A DNA stretch of 64,000 nt, from positions 372,001 through 436,000 of the forward strand of contig NC_009485.1 in NCBI RefSeq assembly GCF_000015165.1, read 5' to 3'. Position 1 is the stretch's first letter. Every line of letters begins with the position of its first letter. The DNA is from Bradyrhizobium sp. BTAi1. Lineage in GTDB: Bacteria > Pseudomonadota > Alphaproteobacteria > Rhizobiales > Xanthobacteraceae. Below the pieces are notes generated by a model. It saw only the letters and a program-made list of their open reading frames with translations, had not been told where the DNA came from and did not search any database. A program made the translations under genes and the position numbers. Below are positions 11,210 to 22,544 of this stretch, in pieces.

Positions 11210-11635
11210 CGCCTGTCCAAATCCGCTGGTCTTGGAGCCGTTCCCGGCCGCGTTCAGGTGCGTCCGGCTTGATCGCGCACAACCGGCAGCGACGCAGCCT
11301 TGCGCTGGTCCAAAAAGCAAAAGGACCAACTTGCGTTGGCCCTTTGCCATCACTTGTGAATAGACCCGATCCTGACGACCCCGGGGGGCTGGGGGCTGAG
11401 GAATCCGGAACCGAAAGGACCGGGCCAACGCACACGAATCTTATGCCCAAGATCGGGGGCGGTCCCTGGGCGGAAAGACGGCGCGATTATGATTCTGCTA
11501 ACGATCCCGTGACGCTGACGTGTTCGCGGAACTCGTGTTGGTCGTAGCTGGAGCCGCACTTCAACACTCAAAGCCGCCCCTTGCGGCTTCCGGCGGATGG
11601 CGCGATCATGTCACAGAGATGACAGGAGGACGCCG
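11210..11635. other. Intergenic region with possible structured RNA
   Basis: 426 bp without a convincing gene. A weak hairpin with an A-rich left flank lies near 11309-11352 (on the minus strand it is followed by a T-rich stretch). A CCCGATC element near 11366 can pair with GATCGGG near 11452, enclosing a G-rich segment. I could not match this to 6S, SRP or tmRNA. Confidence 0.4.
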
Positions 11636-12001
11636 ATGAAGCTCACCCCGGAGGATGCCGATCCGAGCGAGAACCGCGCGGCGGCCCGCAGCGCGGCCGC
11701 AGCGCCCAATCGGGTGACGTTCGACCGGCTTGAGCTGAACCGGATACTCAATCTCTACGGCCGCATGGTCGCCGATGGCGAATGGCGGGACTATTCGATC
11801 GACTTCCTGCGCGACCGGGCGGTGTTTTCCGTATTTCGTCGCGCGTCCGAGGTGCCGATCTACCGTATCGAGAAGGACCCGCGCCTCGCCCGCAAGCAGG
11901 GTATGTACAGCGTCATCTCGGCGACCGGCCTGATCCTGCGGCGCGGCCACGAGCTCGAGCGCGTGCTGCTGGTGATCGCGCCAAAGCCGGCCCTGGTTTG
12001 A
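11636..12001 (+). CDS. DUF2794 family protein
   Basis: Small cytoplasmic protein of unknown function found across Rhizobiales. 121 residues. The start at 11636 has an ideal GGAGGA about 6 bases upstream, so the in-frame upstream ATG at 11597 is rejected. After a variable Ala-rich N terminus, the conserved body runs VTFDRLELNRILNLYGRMVADGEWRDY, then strands that include the YRIEKDPRLARKQGMYSV block. It has no recognisable catalytic motif, signal peptide or membrane helix. Confidence 0.85.
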   Translation: MKLTPEDADPSENRAAARSAAAAPNRVTFDRLELNRILNLYGRMVADGEWRDYSIDFLRDRAVFSVFRRASEVPIYRIEKDPRLARKQGMYSVISATGLILRRGHELERVLLVIAPKPALV

Positions 12002-12086
12002 TCCGGTGATTTGACTCGCGTCATGTGATCCCTGCGCGCCGACCGGTGCGCTCGAGAGGCGCGATCGCGGAGAGGACCCGCCGTGG

Positions 12087-12617
12087 TTACGCGGCGGGCA
12101 CGTTGCTCCCGCCGGCGCCGAGCGGCAGCTGCATCATGACCGTGTCGAGCCATCGGCCAAATTTGAGCCCGACGCTCGGATGGGTGCCGATCATCTGGAA
12201 GCCGCAGGCGCGATGCAGTCCGACCGATCCGGCATTGGCGGAGTCGCCGATCACCGCGATCATCTGGCGGAAGCCCCGCTCCTCACAAGCCGTGATCAAG
12301 CGCTGCATCAGCCGCCTTCCGATGCCCCGGCGCTGGCTCGCAGGAGCCAGATAGATCGAATTCTCCACCGTGAAACGATAGGCAGGGCGGGGCCGGTACG
12401 GTCCGGCATAGGCATAGCCGACCACCTCTCCGTCCAGCAGGGCGACGAAATAAGGGAAGCCGCCATCCGTGAGCGCGCGGAAGCGGCGGGTCATCTCGGT
12501 CAAGTCCGGAGCATCGAGCTCGAAGGTGGCCGTGCCCTCGCGCACGGCCTGACCGTAGATGGCGGTGATGGCGGGAAGATCGGCCTCGCCGGTGGGCCGG
12601 ATGTCGATGTCAGGCAT
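12087..12617 (-). CDS. GNAT acetyltransferase, phosphinothricin/L-amino-acid type
   Basis: 176 residues with the GNAT fold. The acetyl-CoA pyrophosphate loop is QRRGIGRRLM (about 94-103), followed by the HRACGFQMIGTHPSVGLKFGRWLDTVMMQ C-terminal block typical of the PAT/MnaT subfamily, which N-acetylates phosphinothricin, methionine sulfoximine or similar amino acids. Substrate cannot be assigned from sequence. It faces DUF2794 tail to tail and is probably monocistronic. Confidence 0.86.
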   Translation of the reverse strand: MPDIDIRPTGEADLPAITAIYGQAVREGTATFELDAPDLTEMTRRFRALTDGGFPYFVALLDGEVVGYAYAGPYRPRPAYRFTVENSIYLAPASQRRGIGRRLMQRLITACEERGFRQMIAVIGDSANAGSVGLHRACGFQMIGTHPSVGLKFGRWLDTVMMQLPLGAGGSNVPAA

Positions 12618-12745
12618 GGCGAAACCATAGCAAGGCGGATCGGACGATCAATCCGCCGTTGCGGCATGGCTGTCGTCGCGTGTCTGCGCGCGGCGCAAAC
12701 GAGCAGGGTACGAGCGAGCAGGTCTAAGCGGGCCGGCACAACGAA

Positions 12746-12771
12746 AAGCCCCGGCGGTGAGGCCGGGGCTT
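12746..12771 (-). terminator. Rho-independent terminator after the Bax-inhibitor-like gene
   Basis: Perfect 10-bp stem AAGCCCCGGC / GCCGGGGCTT with a 6-base loop. On the minus strand it continues into TTCGTTG, 29 bases past the stop at 12800. Confidence 0.8.
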
Positions 12772-12799
12772 CCGAAGGCTGTGACTGTGGCCCGCTGGA

Positions 12800-13591
12800 T
12801 CAGTCGCGCTGTCCGAGCAGCTGCAGCAGCAGCGTGAACAGGTTGATGAAGTTCAAGTACAGCGACAGGGCGCCGGTGATCGCTGCACGCTCGGCGATGT
12901 CGCCGCCCGCGGAGGCGTAGCCATAGATGTACTCGTTCTTCAGGCGCTGCGTATCCCAGGCCGTGAGACCGGCGAACACGAACACGCCGACCACCGAGAC
13001 GATGAACTGCAGCATCGAGCTCGCCAGGAACAGGTTCACGAGGCTCGCCAGCACGATGCCGATCAGGCCCATGAACAGGAACGAGCCCATGCCGGTCATG
13101 TCACGCTTGGTGGTGTAGCCGTACAGGCTGAGCGCACCAAAAGTCGCCGCGGTGATGAAGAACACCCGCACGATCGAGGTGTGGGTGTACACCAGGAAGA
13201 TCGACGACAGCGAGATACCCATCAGGGCCGAAAACACCCAGAACAGGATCTGCGCGGTCGACGGCGCCAGGCGGTTGATGCCGGCCGAGATCGCGAACAC
13301 CATGACCAAGGGGGCCAGGATGAACAGCCACTTCAGCGGGCTCACGAACATCGCGTAGCCGAACTGCGTCAGGTAGGCGTTGCCGAACTTGAACACGCCC
13401 GCCGCCGGGTCGCCGGTCACCGACGCCATGTAGACGCCGAGCGCCGCCAGACCGGTGATCGCCAAGCCGATGCTCATGTAATTGTAGATGCGCAGCATGT
13501 AGGCGCGCAGACCGGCGTCGACGGTCGCGGCATCGGCGCGCCCGGCCACCCGGCCAAAGGGTGAAGCATAGTTGCGGTCTAGGTCCGACAT
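12800..13591 (-). CDS. Bax inhibitor-1/YccA family membrane protein
   Basis: 263 residues with seven hydrophobic helices and the conserved UPF0005 features: the LRAYMLRIYNYMSIGLAITG-like first helix and the GLTAWDTQRLKNEY block near residue 212. Bacterial members are inner-membrane proteins proposed to leak Ca2+/H+ and, for YccA, to modulate FtsH. A long soluble N terminus contains no other domain. Monocistronic, with a dedicated terminator. Confidence 0.93.
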   Translation of the reverse strand: MSDLDRNYASPFGRVAGRADAATVDAGLRAYMLRIYNYMSIGLAITGLAALGVYMASVTGDPAAGVFKFGNAYLTQFGYAMFVSPLKWLFILAPLVMVFAISAGINRLAPSTAQILFWVFSALMGISLSSIFLVYTHTSIVRVFFITAATFGALSLYGYTTKRDMTGMGSFLFMGLIGIVLASLVNLFLASSMLQFIVSVVGVFVFAGLTAWDTQRLKNEYIYGYASAGGDIAERAAITGALSLYLNFINLFTLLLQLLGQRD

Positions 13592-13686
13592 GGTCGAATT
13601 CCCGTTGGTTGCCCGGAACAGAGGTCCTGACGGACCTTATGCCGGTTCTCGAAAAACCCTATCTCATACCCCCCACCACAGACATT

Positions 13687-13712
13687 AAATTTGCGTCATC
13701 GGCAAATTTGCC
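13687..13712. promoter_or_regulatory. Palindrome upstream of the Bax-inhibitor-like gene
   Basis: GGCAAATTTGCC (13701-13712) is a perfect 12-bp palindrome, and its AAATTTGC half recurs at 13687-13694, two adjacent AT-rich elements in a GC-rich background. It lies about 100 bases upstream of the start at 13591. Possible operator; no regulator can be named. Confidence 0.35.
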
Positions 13713-13854
13713 ATCTTTGGCAGGTCTCTGAGCCCATTCCCTAGATGGGAAACTAGCATATCCGCTGCAAGCTTCCACGCGCGGCTGAATGTCGCTCCGC
13801 AGGCGTTCGCCCTCTATAACGCGCGTTAACCGTGCGGCATGATCGCGCAAGCCG

Positions 13855-16425
13855 CTACAGATTCCTCAGAACGCTTGCCGGCTTCTGATTGAGCGCCAGC
13901 AGCGTTCCGGCCAGTCCGAGGCCGACGGTCACGACCAGCGCCGCCAGGACGACCATAGCGGCGCTTCCGGCCTGCCAGGCGAAGCTCAACGTCATCAGCC
14001 GGGTCACGATCAACCAGGCGGCGACCGAGCCGGCAATCACACCGAACGCAGCGGTTGCGAAGCCAATCATGAGATACTCAAGCACGTAGGCGCCCAGCAA
14101 GCGCAGCCGGGTGGCGCCGAGCGTCTTCAGGATGACGGCGTCATAGACGCGGTGACGGTGGCCGGCGGCGAGCGCGCCGCCCAGCACCAGGATCGCCGAA
14201 ATCAGGGTCACCGCGCTGGCGCCGCGGATCGCGAGCGCCAGGTTGGAAACGACAGTTCCGACCGTCTCCATGACCTCGCGCACGCGCACGCTGGTCACCA
14301 TCGGGAACGCGTCGGCGACCTTGCGGATGACGCGAGCATCCTCGGCCGCATCGGAGCGCACCTCGGTCAGGGTGGCGACATGGGTATGAGGCGCGCCCTT
14401 GAAGGCATTCGGCGAGAACACCAGCACGAAATTGATGCCGAGCCCCTGCCAGTCGATGGTGCGCATGTTACCGATCCGCGCCGCGATATCGCGTCCGAGC
14501 ACGTTGACCACGATGTCGTCACCGAGCTTGAGGCCGAGGCCATCCGCGATCCGCTTCTCGATCGAGACCAGTGGCGGTCCGCTGTAGCTCTCGCCCCACC
14601 ATTCGCCCTCGACGACCTTGGAGCCCTTGGGGATCTCGCCGGTATAGGTCAGGCCGCGGTCGCTCTGGAGGACCCATTCGGTCTCCGCCGTGGCCTTGAG
14701 GTCCTCGGCGCGCACGCCGCGGGCGGAGACGATCCGGCCGCGCAGCATCGGCACGTCGTCGACCGAGGATTGTGGCGCAAGCTCCTTCAGGAAGCCGCGG
14801 AAGCGCTCGGCCTCGCCGGAGGGCACGTCGATGAAGAAGAATGACGGCGCCTGTTCTGGCAGCTGCGCGAGGAACTGCCGCCGCAGATTGCCGTCGATCT
14901 GGGTGATCGTGACCAGCACCGCGAGCCCCAGTCCGAGCGACAGCACCACCGACGGCGTCAGCGCGCCCGGGCGATAGATGTTGCTGACGGCGAGCCGCAG
15001 CATCGGGAAGCGGCTGCGCGGCATGGCGCGCGCGCTCGCCATCACGACAGCGGCGATGCCCCGCAGCAGCACGAACACGAGCGCAGCGGCGACCACGAAC
15101 ACGGCGGCGATATTCTTGTCGTAGGACAGGCCGATCACCACCGCCACCAAGAGCGCCACCGTGCCGGCGATCAGGGCCAGATAACTCCAGCGCGGACGGT
15201 GCCACTCGGCGATCACCGCCTCGCGGAACAGCGCCGCCACGGGCACGTCACGGATGCGCCCGAGCGGCCACAGGCCGAAGGCGAGGGCGGTGAGCAGACC
15301 GTAGACGAAGGACAGCGCCAGCTCGTCCGGATGCAGCGCCGGGATCACTGGCAGCGGCAGGATCTTGCCGAACAGTCCGACGATCACAAAGGGCAGGGCG
15401 GCGCCGGCACAAAGTCCGATGATCGAACCGATCGTGGCGAGCACCATGACCTGCACGAGGTAGATTCCGAACACGTCGCGGCTGGTGGCGCCCAGCGCCT
15501 TGAACGCCGCGATCACCTCGGTGCGGCGGTCGACATGGCTCTTGACCGCATTGGCGACGCCGACGCCGCCGACCAGCAGCGCGGCGAGACCGACCAGGGT
15601 CAGGAACTGGGTGAAGCGGCCGATGGTGCGCTCCAATTGCGGCGAGGCATTGCTGCGGCTGCGGATCTCCCACCCGGCCGATGGCAAGGTCAGACGGGTG
15701 TCGGCGATGAAGGACGCCGCGGCATGATCGTCCTTGGCGTTGTCCGGCAGCCGGACCCGGTAGGTCCAGCGCACCAGGCTGCCCGGCTGCAGCAGCGGCG
15801 TGGCGCGCAAGCCGGCCTCGCTGATCAGGAAGCGCGGTCCCAGCCCGATGCCGCCCGACAGCTTGTCCGGCTCGGCCTGCAGCGCGCTGCGGATCTGGAA
15901 GCGCACGGTGTCGATGCTGACGGTGTCGCCGACCTTGAGGTCGAGCCGCGCCAGCAGCGCCGGATCGGCGGCCGCGCCATAAGCGCCGCCGCGCTCGGCC
16001 AGAATGTCGGAGAGCGGCAGGTCGGGCTGCAGCTCGGCTTTGCCGAGCAGCGGATAGGCGTCGTCGACAGCCTTGAGCTCGACCAGCGCCAGCTTGGCGT
16101 CGTTGGAGCGCACCATGGCCCGTAAGGTCGCCGCCAGCGACACCTCGCCGCGCGAACGCAGGAACGCGATCTCCTCCGGCTTGGCTTCGCGCTGAAACAG
16201 CGAAAACGCGACGTCGCCGCCGAGCAGCGTGCGGCCCTCGCGAACGAGACCGTCATTGAGGCTCGCGGCCACCGAGCCGACGCCGGCGATGGCGAGCACG
16301 CCGAGCGCGATGCAGGCGATGAAGACGTAGAAGCCGCGCAGGCCGCCGCGCAGCTCGCGCAGGGCGTAACGCACCGGCAGCCAGGCCATGCGGCCGGCGG
16401 GGATCGGTTCGGCGACGCTGCTCAT
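13855..16425 (-). CDS. ABC transporter permease, YbbP/FtsX-like
   Basis: 856 residues. One N-terminal membrane helix is followed by a large periplasmic domain (about 50-270), then two FtsX-like membrane modules separated by a second periplasmic region (about 500-720), the ten-helix layout of E. coli YbbP. Its role is not established; family proposals include lipoprotein or lipid handling at the envelope. The ATG overlaps the ATPase gene stop by 4 bases, so the two are co-translated. Confidence 0.92.
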   Translation of the reverse strand: MSSVAEPIPAGRMAWLPVRYALRELRGGLRGFYVFIACIALGVLAIAGVGSVAASLNDGLVREGRTLLGGDVAFSLFQREAKPEEIAFLRSRGEVSLAATLRAMVRSNDAKLALVELKAVDDAYPLLGKAELQPDLPLSDILAERGGAYGAAADPALLARLDLKVGDTVSIDTVRFQIRSALQAEPDKLSGGIGLGPRFLISEAGLRATPLLQPGSLVRWTYRVRLPDNAKDDHAAASFIADTRLTLPSAGWEIRSRSNASPQLERTIGRFTQFLTLVGLAALLVGGVGVANAVKSHVDRRTEVIAAFKALGATSRDVFGIYLVQVMVLATIGSIIGLCAGAALPFVIVGLFGKILPLPVIPALHPDELALSFVYGLLTALAFGLWPLGRIRDVPVAALFREAVIAEWHRPRWSYLALIAGTVALLVAVVIGLSYDKNIAAVFVVAAALVFVLLRGIAAVVMASARAMPRSRFPMLRLAVSNIYRPGALTPSVVLSLGLGLAVLVTITQIDGNLRRQFLAQLPEQAPSFFFIDVPSGEAERFRGFLKELAPQSSVDDVPMLRGRIVSARGVRAEDLKATAETEWVLQSDRGLTYTGEIPKGSKVVEGEWWGESYSGPPLVSIEKRIADGLGLKLGDDIVVNVLGRDIAARIGNMRTIDWQGLGINFVLVFSPNAFKGAPHTHVATLTEVRSDAAEDARVIRKVADAFPMVTSVRVREVMETVGTVVSNLALAIRGASAVTLISAILVLGGALAAGHRHRVYDAVILKTLGATRLRLLGAYVLEYLMIGFATAAFGVIAGSVAAWLIVTRLMTLSFAWQAGSAAMVVLAALVVTVGLGLAGTLLALNQKPASVLRNL

Positions 16426-17156
16426 GCCAGGGCAGGCTCGTGTGCGCCGTCGGCTTCGATCCGTCCCGAGCGCAGCCGCACGACACGGTCGCAGCGATGC
16501 GCAAGCCCGCTGTCATGGGTCACGAGCACCAGGGTCATGCCGCGCTCGGCATGCTTGGTGAACAGCAGGTCGACGATCTGCCGGCCGGTGGTCTCGTCGA
16601 GATTGCCGGTCGGCTCGTCGGCCACCAGGATGGCCGGGTCGGGGGCGAGGGCGCGCGCCAGCGCCACGCGCTGCTGCTCGCCGCCGGACAGCTGGGTCGG
16701 ATAATGGTGCAGCCGGTGGCCGAGGCCGACCGAGTCCAACTCGCGCGCGGCCCGCTCGGCGGCGCCGGAATGCCCGGCCAGCTCCAGCGGCACCGCGACA
16801 TTCTCGAGTGCGGTCATGGTCGGGATCAGGTGGAAGGACTGGAAGACGATGCCGACCTGGCGGCCGCGGAACCGGGCCAGCGCGTCCTCGTCCAGGGCAT
16901 TGAAAGCGGTGCCATTGACCACCACCTGACCGCTGTCTGGACGTTCCAATCCCGCCATCACCATCAGCAGCGTGGACTTGCCGGAGCCCGACGGTCCGAT
17001 CAGGCCGATCGTCTCGCCTTGTCCCACCCGCAGGCTGATGTCCTTGAGAATGTGAACACGCGCCGCTCCGGTGCCGAGCGAGAGATTGACGTTGGCGATG
17101 GTAATGGTGTCCGGCGCTGTGCCGGCCAAAGGCGAGGTTTCGATGAGACTGTCCAT
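16422..17156 (-). CDS. ABC transporter ATP-binding protein, YbbA/LolD-like
   Basis: 244 residues. Walker A GPSGSGKST, signature LSGGEQQR, Walker B ILVADEPTGNLDE and the switch His in VLVTHD are all present. It pairs with the downstream permease. The start at 17156 is chosen because upstream in-frame sequence is antisense to tesA. The same ybbA-ybbP/tesA arrangement occurs in E. coli. Its start codon shares a CATG tetranucleotide with the divergent tesA start. Confidence 0.93.
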   Translation of the reverse strand: MDSLIETSPLAGTAPDTITIANVNLSLGTGAARVHILKDISLRVGQGETIGLIGPSGSGKSTLLMVMAGLERPDSGQVVVNGTAFNALDEDALARFRGRQVGIVFQSFHLIPTMTALENVAVPLELAGHSGAAERAARELDSVGLGHRLHHYPTQLSGGEQQRVALARALAPDPAILVADEPTGNLDETTGRQIVDLLFTKHAERGMTLVLVTHDSGLAHRCDRVVRLRSGRIEADGAHEPALA

Positions 17157-17844
17157 GGCTCGGTCATATGGCAACTCCGCAAGCCGGGTCGAGAGGCGCG
17201 GGCGCATCTTCGTGCACATACTCGTGTTGATGCTCGCCATGATGACAATGGGGCCGGCATTCGCGGGCGCCGAGGCCGGCAAGCCGATCAAGCTGGTGGT
17301 GCTTGGCGACTCCTTGAGCGCGGGCCTCGGCCTGTCGGCTTCGGATGCGTTTCCGGCCAAGCTTCAAAAGGCGTTGAACGACAAGGGGCTGAAGGTCGAG
17401 ATGACCAATGCCGGGGTGTCCGGCGACACCTCCTCGGGCGGACGCGACCGGCTCGATTGGTCGGTGGCCGATGGCACCGAGGCCGTGATCGTCGAGCTCG
17501 GCGCCAATGATGCTTTGCGCGGCATCGATCCGTCGGTCACGCGGCAGGCGCTGACCGAGATCGTCCAGCGGCTGAAGGCGCGGGGCATCGCGGTGATGCT
17601 GTGCGGCATGCTGGCGCCGCCGAATTACGGCAGCGATTACGCTGCGAAATTCAACGCGATCTACCCCGACCTCGCCAAGCAGTTCGACGTCCAGCTTTAC
17701 CCGTTCTTTCTCGACGGTGTTGCCGCCGATCCCAAGTTGAACCAGGCCGACGGCATTCACCCCACGGCCGCGGGCGTCGACATCATCGTCTCCCGGATGT
17801 TGCCTATGGTGGAAGCATTCCTGCGTCCGCTTCGTGAGCAATGA
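17155..17844 (+). CDS. tesA: SGNH-hydrolase arylesterase/thioesterase TesA-like
   Basis: Secreted lipase-like GDSL hydrolase. About 229 residues from the ATG at 17155: a basic start, a hydrophobic signal segment ending FAGA, then block I GDSLSAGLGLS (nucleophile Ser), block III GANDALRG and block V DGIHPTAAG (catalytic Asp/His). A GTG at 17212 would give a shorter but still plausible signal peptide, so the start is uncertain. Divergent from the YbbA/YbbP pair; E. coli TesA hydrolyses acyl-CoAs and esters in the periplasm. Confidence 0.9.
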   Translation: MARSYGNSASRVERRGRIFVHILVLMLAMMTMGPAFAGAEAGKPIKLVVLGDSLSAGLGLSASDAFPAKLQKALNDKGLKVEMTNAGVSGDTSSGGRDRLDWSVADGTEAVIVELGANDALRGIDPSVTRQALTEIVQRLKARGIAVMLCGMLAPPNYGSDYAAKFNAIYPDLAKQFDVQLYPFFLDGVAADPKLNQADGIHPTAAGVDIIVSRMLPMVEAFLRPLREQ

Positions 17845-18049
17845 TGGAACGAAGCCGCGGTCGGATCATTCGCGGTCACCTTGCGGGCGAGGTTTTCCGC
17901 AGCTTTTACCGGCGTTAACGCTGCGTCCGTCGCGGAGTCATATAAATTCGGTAGGAATTATGCATTGGCGATTCGTCGTCGATCCTTTCGTCAAGGCATG
18001 ATCTCGTCAATTTTCGGGATCAGCCTCCAGCATCGGGAGTCCTGCAACG

Positions 18050-18589
18050 ATGCCGCGTCTGTTTACTGGACTGGAGATCCCGGCCGAGGTCGGCCAGACT
18101 CTCTCCAATTTGCGGGGTGGCCTTCCCGGCGCCCGCTGGATCGATCCGGAAAATTACCACGTCACCTTGCGTTTCATCGGCGATATCGACGGCGCGTCGG
18201 CCAACGAGATCGCCGCGATGCTGTGGCGGGTCAACCGCAAGCCGTTCGAAGTCACGGTGCAGGGTCTCTCGAGCTTCGGCGGCCGCAAGCCGCGCGCTGT
18301 CGTCGCCAACATCGCGCCCAGCCGGCCGCTGATCGAGCTGCAGGCCGAGCTGGAACGCATGATGCAGCGGATCGGGCTCGATCCCGAGGGACGCAAATTC
18401 GTGCCGCATGTGACCTTGGCGCGGCTGCACGACGCATCGAGCCAGGACGTCGCCGATTATCTGTCGGTCCGGGGCTACTTCCCGAGCCGGGTGTTCGTCG
18501 CCGAGCGCTTCGTGTTGTTCTCGTCCCGTGCTTCGACGGGGGGCGGGCCCTATGTCGTGGAGGATGCCTACGACCTCTGCGCCGTCTAA
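18050..18589 (+). CDS. thpR: RNA 2',3'-cyclic phosphodiesterase (2'-5' RNA ligase family)
   Basis: Hydrolyses 2',3'-cyclic phosphate ends of RNA; also historically called 2'-5' RNA ligase LigT. 179 residues, with the two catalytic HxTx motifs HVTL at 37-40 and HVTL at 120-123 placed as in the 2H phosphoesterase superfamily. It stands alone between tesA and zapE, with a 205-bp upstream region containing AT-rich sequence near 17940-17965 that may hold its promoter. Confidence 0.93.
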   Translation: MPRLFTGLEIPAEVGQTLSNLRGGLPGARWIDPENYHVTLRFIGDIDGASANEIAAMLWRVNRKPFEVTVQGLSSFGGRKPRAVVANIAPSRPLIELQAELERMMQRIGLDPEGRKFVPHVTLARLHDASSQDVADYLSVRGYFPSRVFVAERFVLFSSRASTGGGPYVVEDAYDLCAV

Positions 18590-18793
18590 AGATTGCCGGA
18601 GCCGGGCCGCAAACGCCAACTCGCAAGCGCCGAGCCACGGACGCCAAGCCGCAGAACAACGTCGTTACCCCGGGACTAACGGGCCGGCCGGCGTTTGCGT
18701 GCCATATACCAAGTCCTTACGGCTCGGCTGCATGGCCGCTTCCACCATTTGCGGATTGCATTTTCCGTAAGTCTCATGACCTAGAGTGGGCTC

Positions 18794-19975
18794 ATGCTGT
18801 CCACTCCGTCAGACGCGTTCCGCGCGCAATATCAGTCTTTGGTCGATACTGGAGCGATCGAGGCCGACCCGGCCCAGGCCGAGGTCGCCGACGCGCTGGC
18901 CGCGCTCGAGCGCAGGCTTTCCACCTACAAGCCGGCGCGCAAGCAGAGCCTGCTGGGGCGCCTGTTCTTCGACAAGAGCGAGCCGCCGCGCGGCCTCTAC
19001 GTTCACGGCGAGGTCGGCCGCGGCAAGACCATGCTGATGGACCTGTTCTATCAGAACTGTCCGGTCGAGCATAAGCGGCGGGCGCATTTCCACGAATTCA
19101 TGGCCGAGGTGCATGAGCGCATCTACGGCTACCGCCAGAACATTGCGCGCGGCGAGCTCGCCGATACGGATGTGATCGGGCTGACGGCGCAGGCCATCTT
19201 CGAGCAGTCATGGCTGCTCTGCTTCGACGAATTCCACGTCACCGACATCGCCGACGCGATGATCCTGGGCCGGCTGTTCGCCAGGCTGTTCGAGCTCGGC
19301 ACCGTGGTCGTGGCGACCTCCAACGTTGCGCCGGAGGACCTCTACAAGGGCGGCCTCAACCGCGCGCTGTTCCTGCCCTTCATCAAGCATATTGCCGACC
19401 ACATGGACGTGGTACGGCTGGACGCGCGGACCGATTTCCGGCTGGAGAAACTGGCCGGGGTCAAGATGTGGCTGGTGCCGGCGGACGTCGAGGCCCGCAC
19501 CGCGCTCGACAACGCCTGGGGCAGGCTGACCGGCCACGCCCGCTGCAGGTCGCGCGACATCACCATCAAGGGGCGCCTTCTGCATGTGCCCTGTTCGGCC
19601 AATGGCGTTGCCCGTTTCGGCTTTGCCGACCTGTGCGAGAAGCCGCTCGCAGCGTCGGACTATCTGCGCCTGGCGCACGACTATCACACCATCCTGATCG
19701 ACCATATTCCGGTGATGGACTACGCGGAGCGCAATGCCGCCAAGCGCTTCATCACCTTGATCGACACGCTCTATGACAACGCCGTGAAGCTGATCGCTTC
19801 CGCCGAAGCGGATCCGATCTCGCTTTACGTCGCGACCGACGGCATCGAGGCCATGGAGTTCAAGCGGACGTCCTCGCGCCTGATCGAGATGGGGTCGGAA
19901 TCCTACTTGGCTCTGCCGCACGGCCGGAAGGACTCGGCAGCCTCCGGGACTTCTACGGGGCTGGTCGAAACCTGA
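18794..19975 (+). CDS. zapE: Cell division AAA+ ATPase ZapE (AFG1 family)
   Basis: 393 residues. Walker A GEVGRGKTM at 72-80, Walker B LLCFDEFHVTD near 137-147, and the AFG1-specific region with RFGFADLCEKPL. In E. coli ZapE destabilises FtsZ filaments late in division; mitochondrial AFG1/LACE1 handles membrane proteins. In many alphaproteobacteria the gene sits just before mdh, as here (225 bp upstream), though no operon is evident. Confidence 0.93.
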   Translation: MLSTPSDAFRAQYQSLVDTGAIEADPAQAEVADALAALERRLSTYKPARKQSLLGRLFFDKSEPPRGLYVHGEVGRGKTMLMDLFYQNCPVEHKRRAHFHEFMAEVHERIYGYRQNIARGELADTDVIGLTAQAIFEQSWLLCFDEFHVTDIADAMILGRLFARLFELGTVVVATSNVAPEDLYKGGLNRALFLPFIKHIADHMDVVRLDARTDFRLEKLAGVKMWLVPADVEARTALDNAWGRLTGHARCRSRDITIKGRLLHVPCSANGVARFGFADLCEKPLAASDYLRLAHDYHTILIDHIPVMDYAERNAAKRFITLIDTLYDNAVKLIASAEADPISLYVATDGIEAMEFKRTSSRLIEMGSESYLALPHGRKDSAASGTSTGLVET

Positions 19976-20164
19976 CAAACACCGGATTTCGGGAGCGCCT
20001 GCCTTCGGGCACACAGCCGTGAAAAGGCCACGTCAATCAGGCTGAAAGGATCATTAGCGCCCGTCCGCCTCGGACCTGATCGAAATCAAGGCAGGCCTGT
20101 CAATTGGCCATAGCGTGACTTGAACGGCCGGGGCGAAAGGGATAACCACCCAATCGACTTTTAA

Positions 20165-21169
<1,005 letters not shown>

Positions 21170-21208
21170 CCTGGCCGGGCGGACCCCAAGCCCGCCCGAT
21201 CGAGTTGC

Positions 21209-21241
21209 AGGATGCTTGGTATATGGTATACCAAGCATCCT
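21209..21241. terminator. Perfect 15-bp hairpin between mdh and sucC
   Basis: Arms AGGATGCTTGGTATA (21209-21223) and its exact complement (21227-21241) flank a TGG loop. No T-run follows on either strand, so it may be a partial terminator, mRNA-end stabiliser or processing site rather than a classic terminator. It lies 40 bases past mdh and 51 before sucC. Confidence 0.6.
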
Positions 21242-21291
21242 CGAAACAATTCCATACGTCACCCTCTCGCGGGTTCGGGGAGCAACCGCTT

Positions 21292-22488
<1,197 letters not shown>

Positions 22489-22544
22489 GCGCCGTTTCAG
22501 GCGCTCGCTTAGCTCCTCACCGCAACGCTTTTAGAGAAAGCACG

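Noticed and set aside
11210..11635. SRP RNA, 6S RNA or tmRNA
   Set aside because: Hallmark conserved loops or tag sequence were not found.
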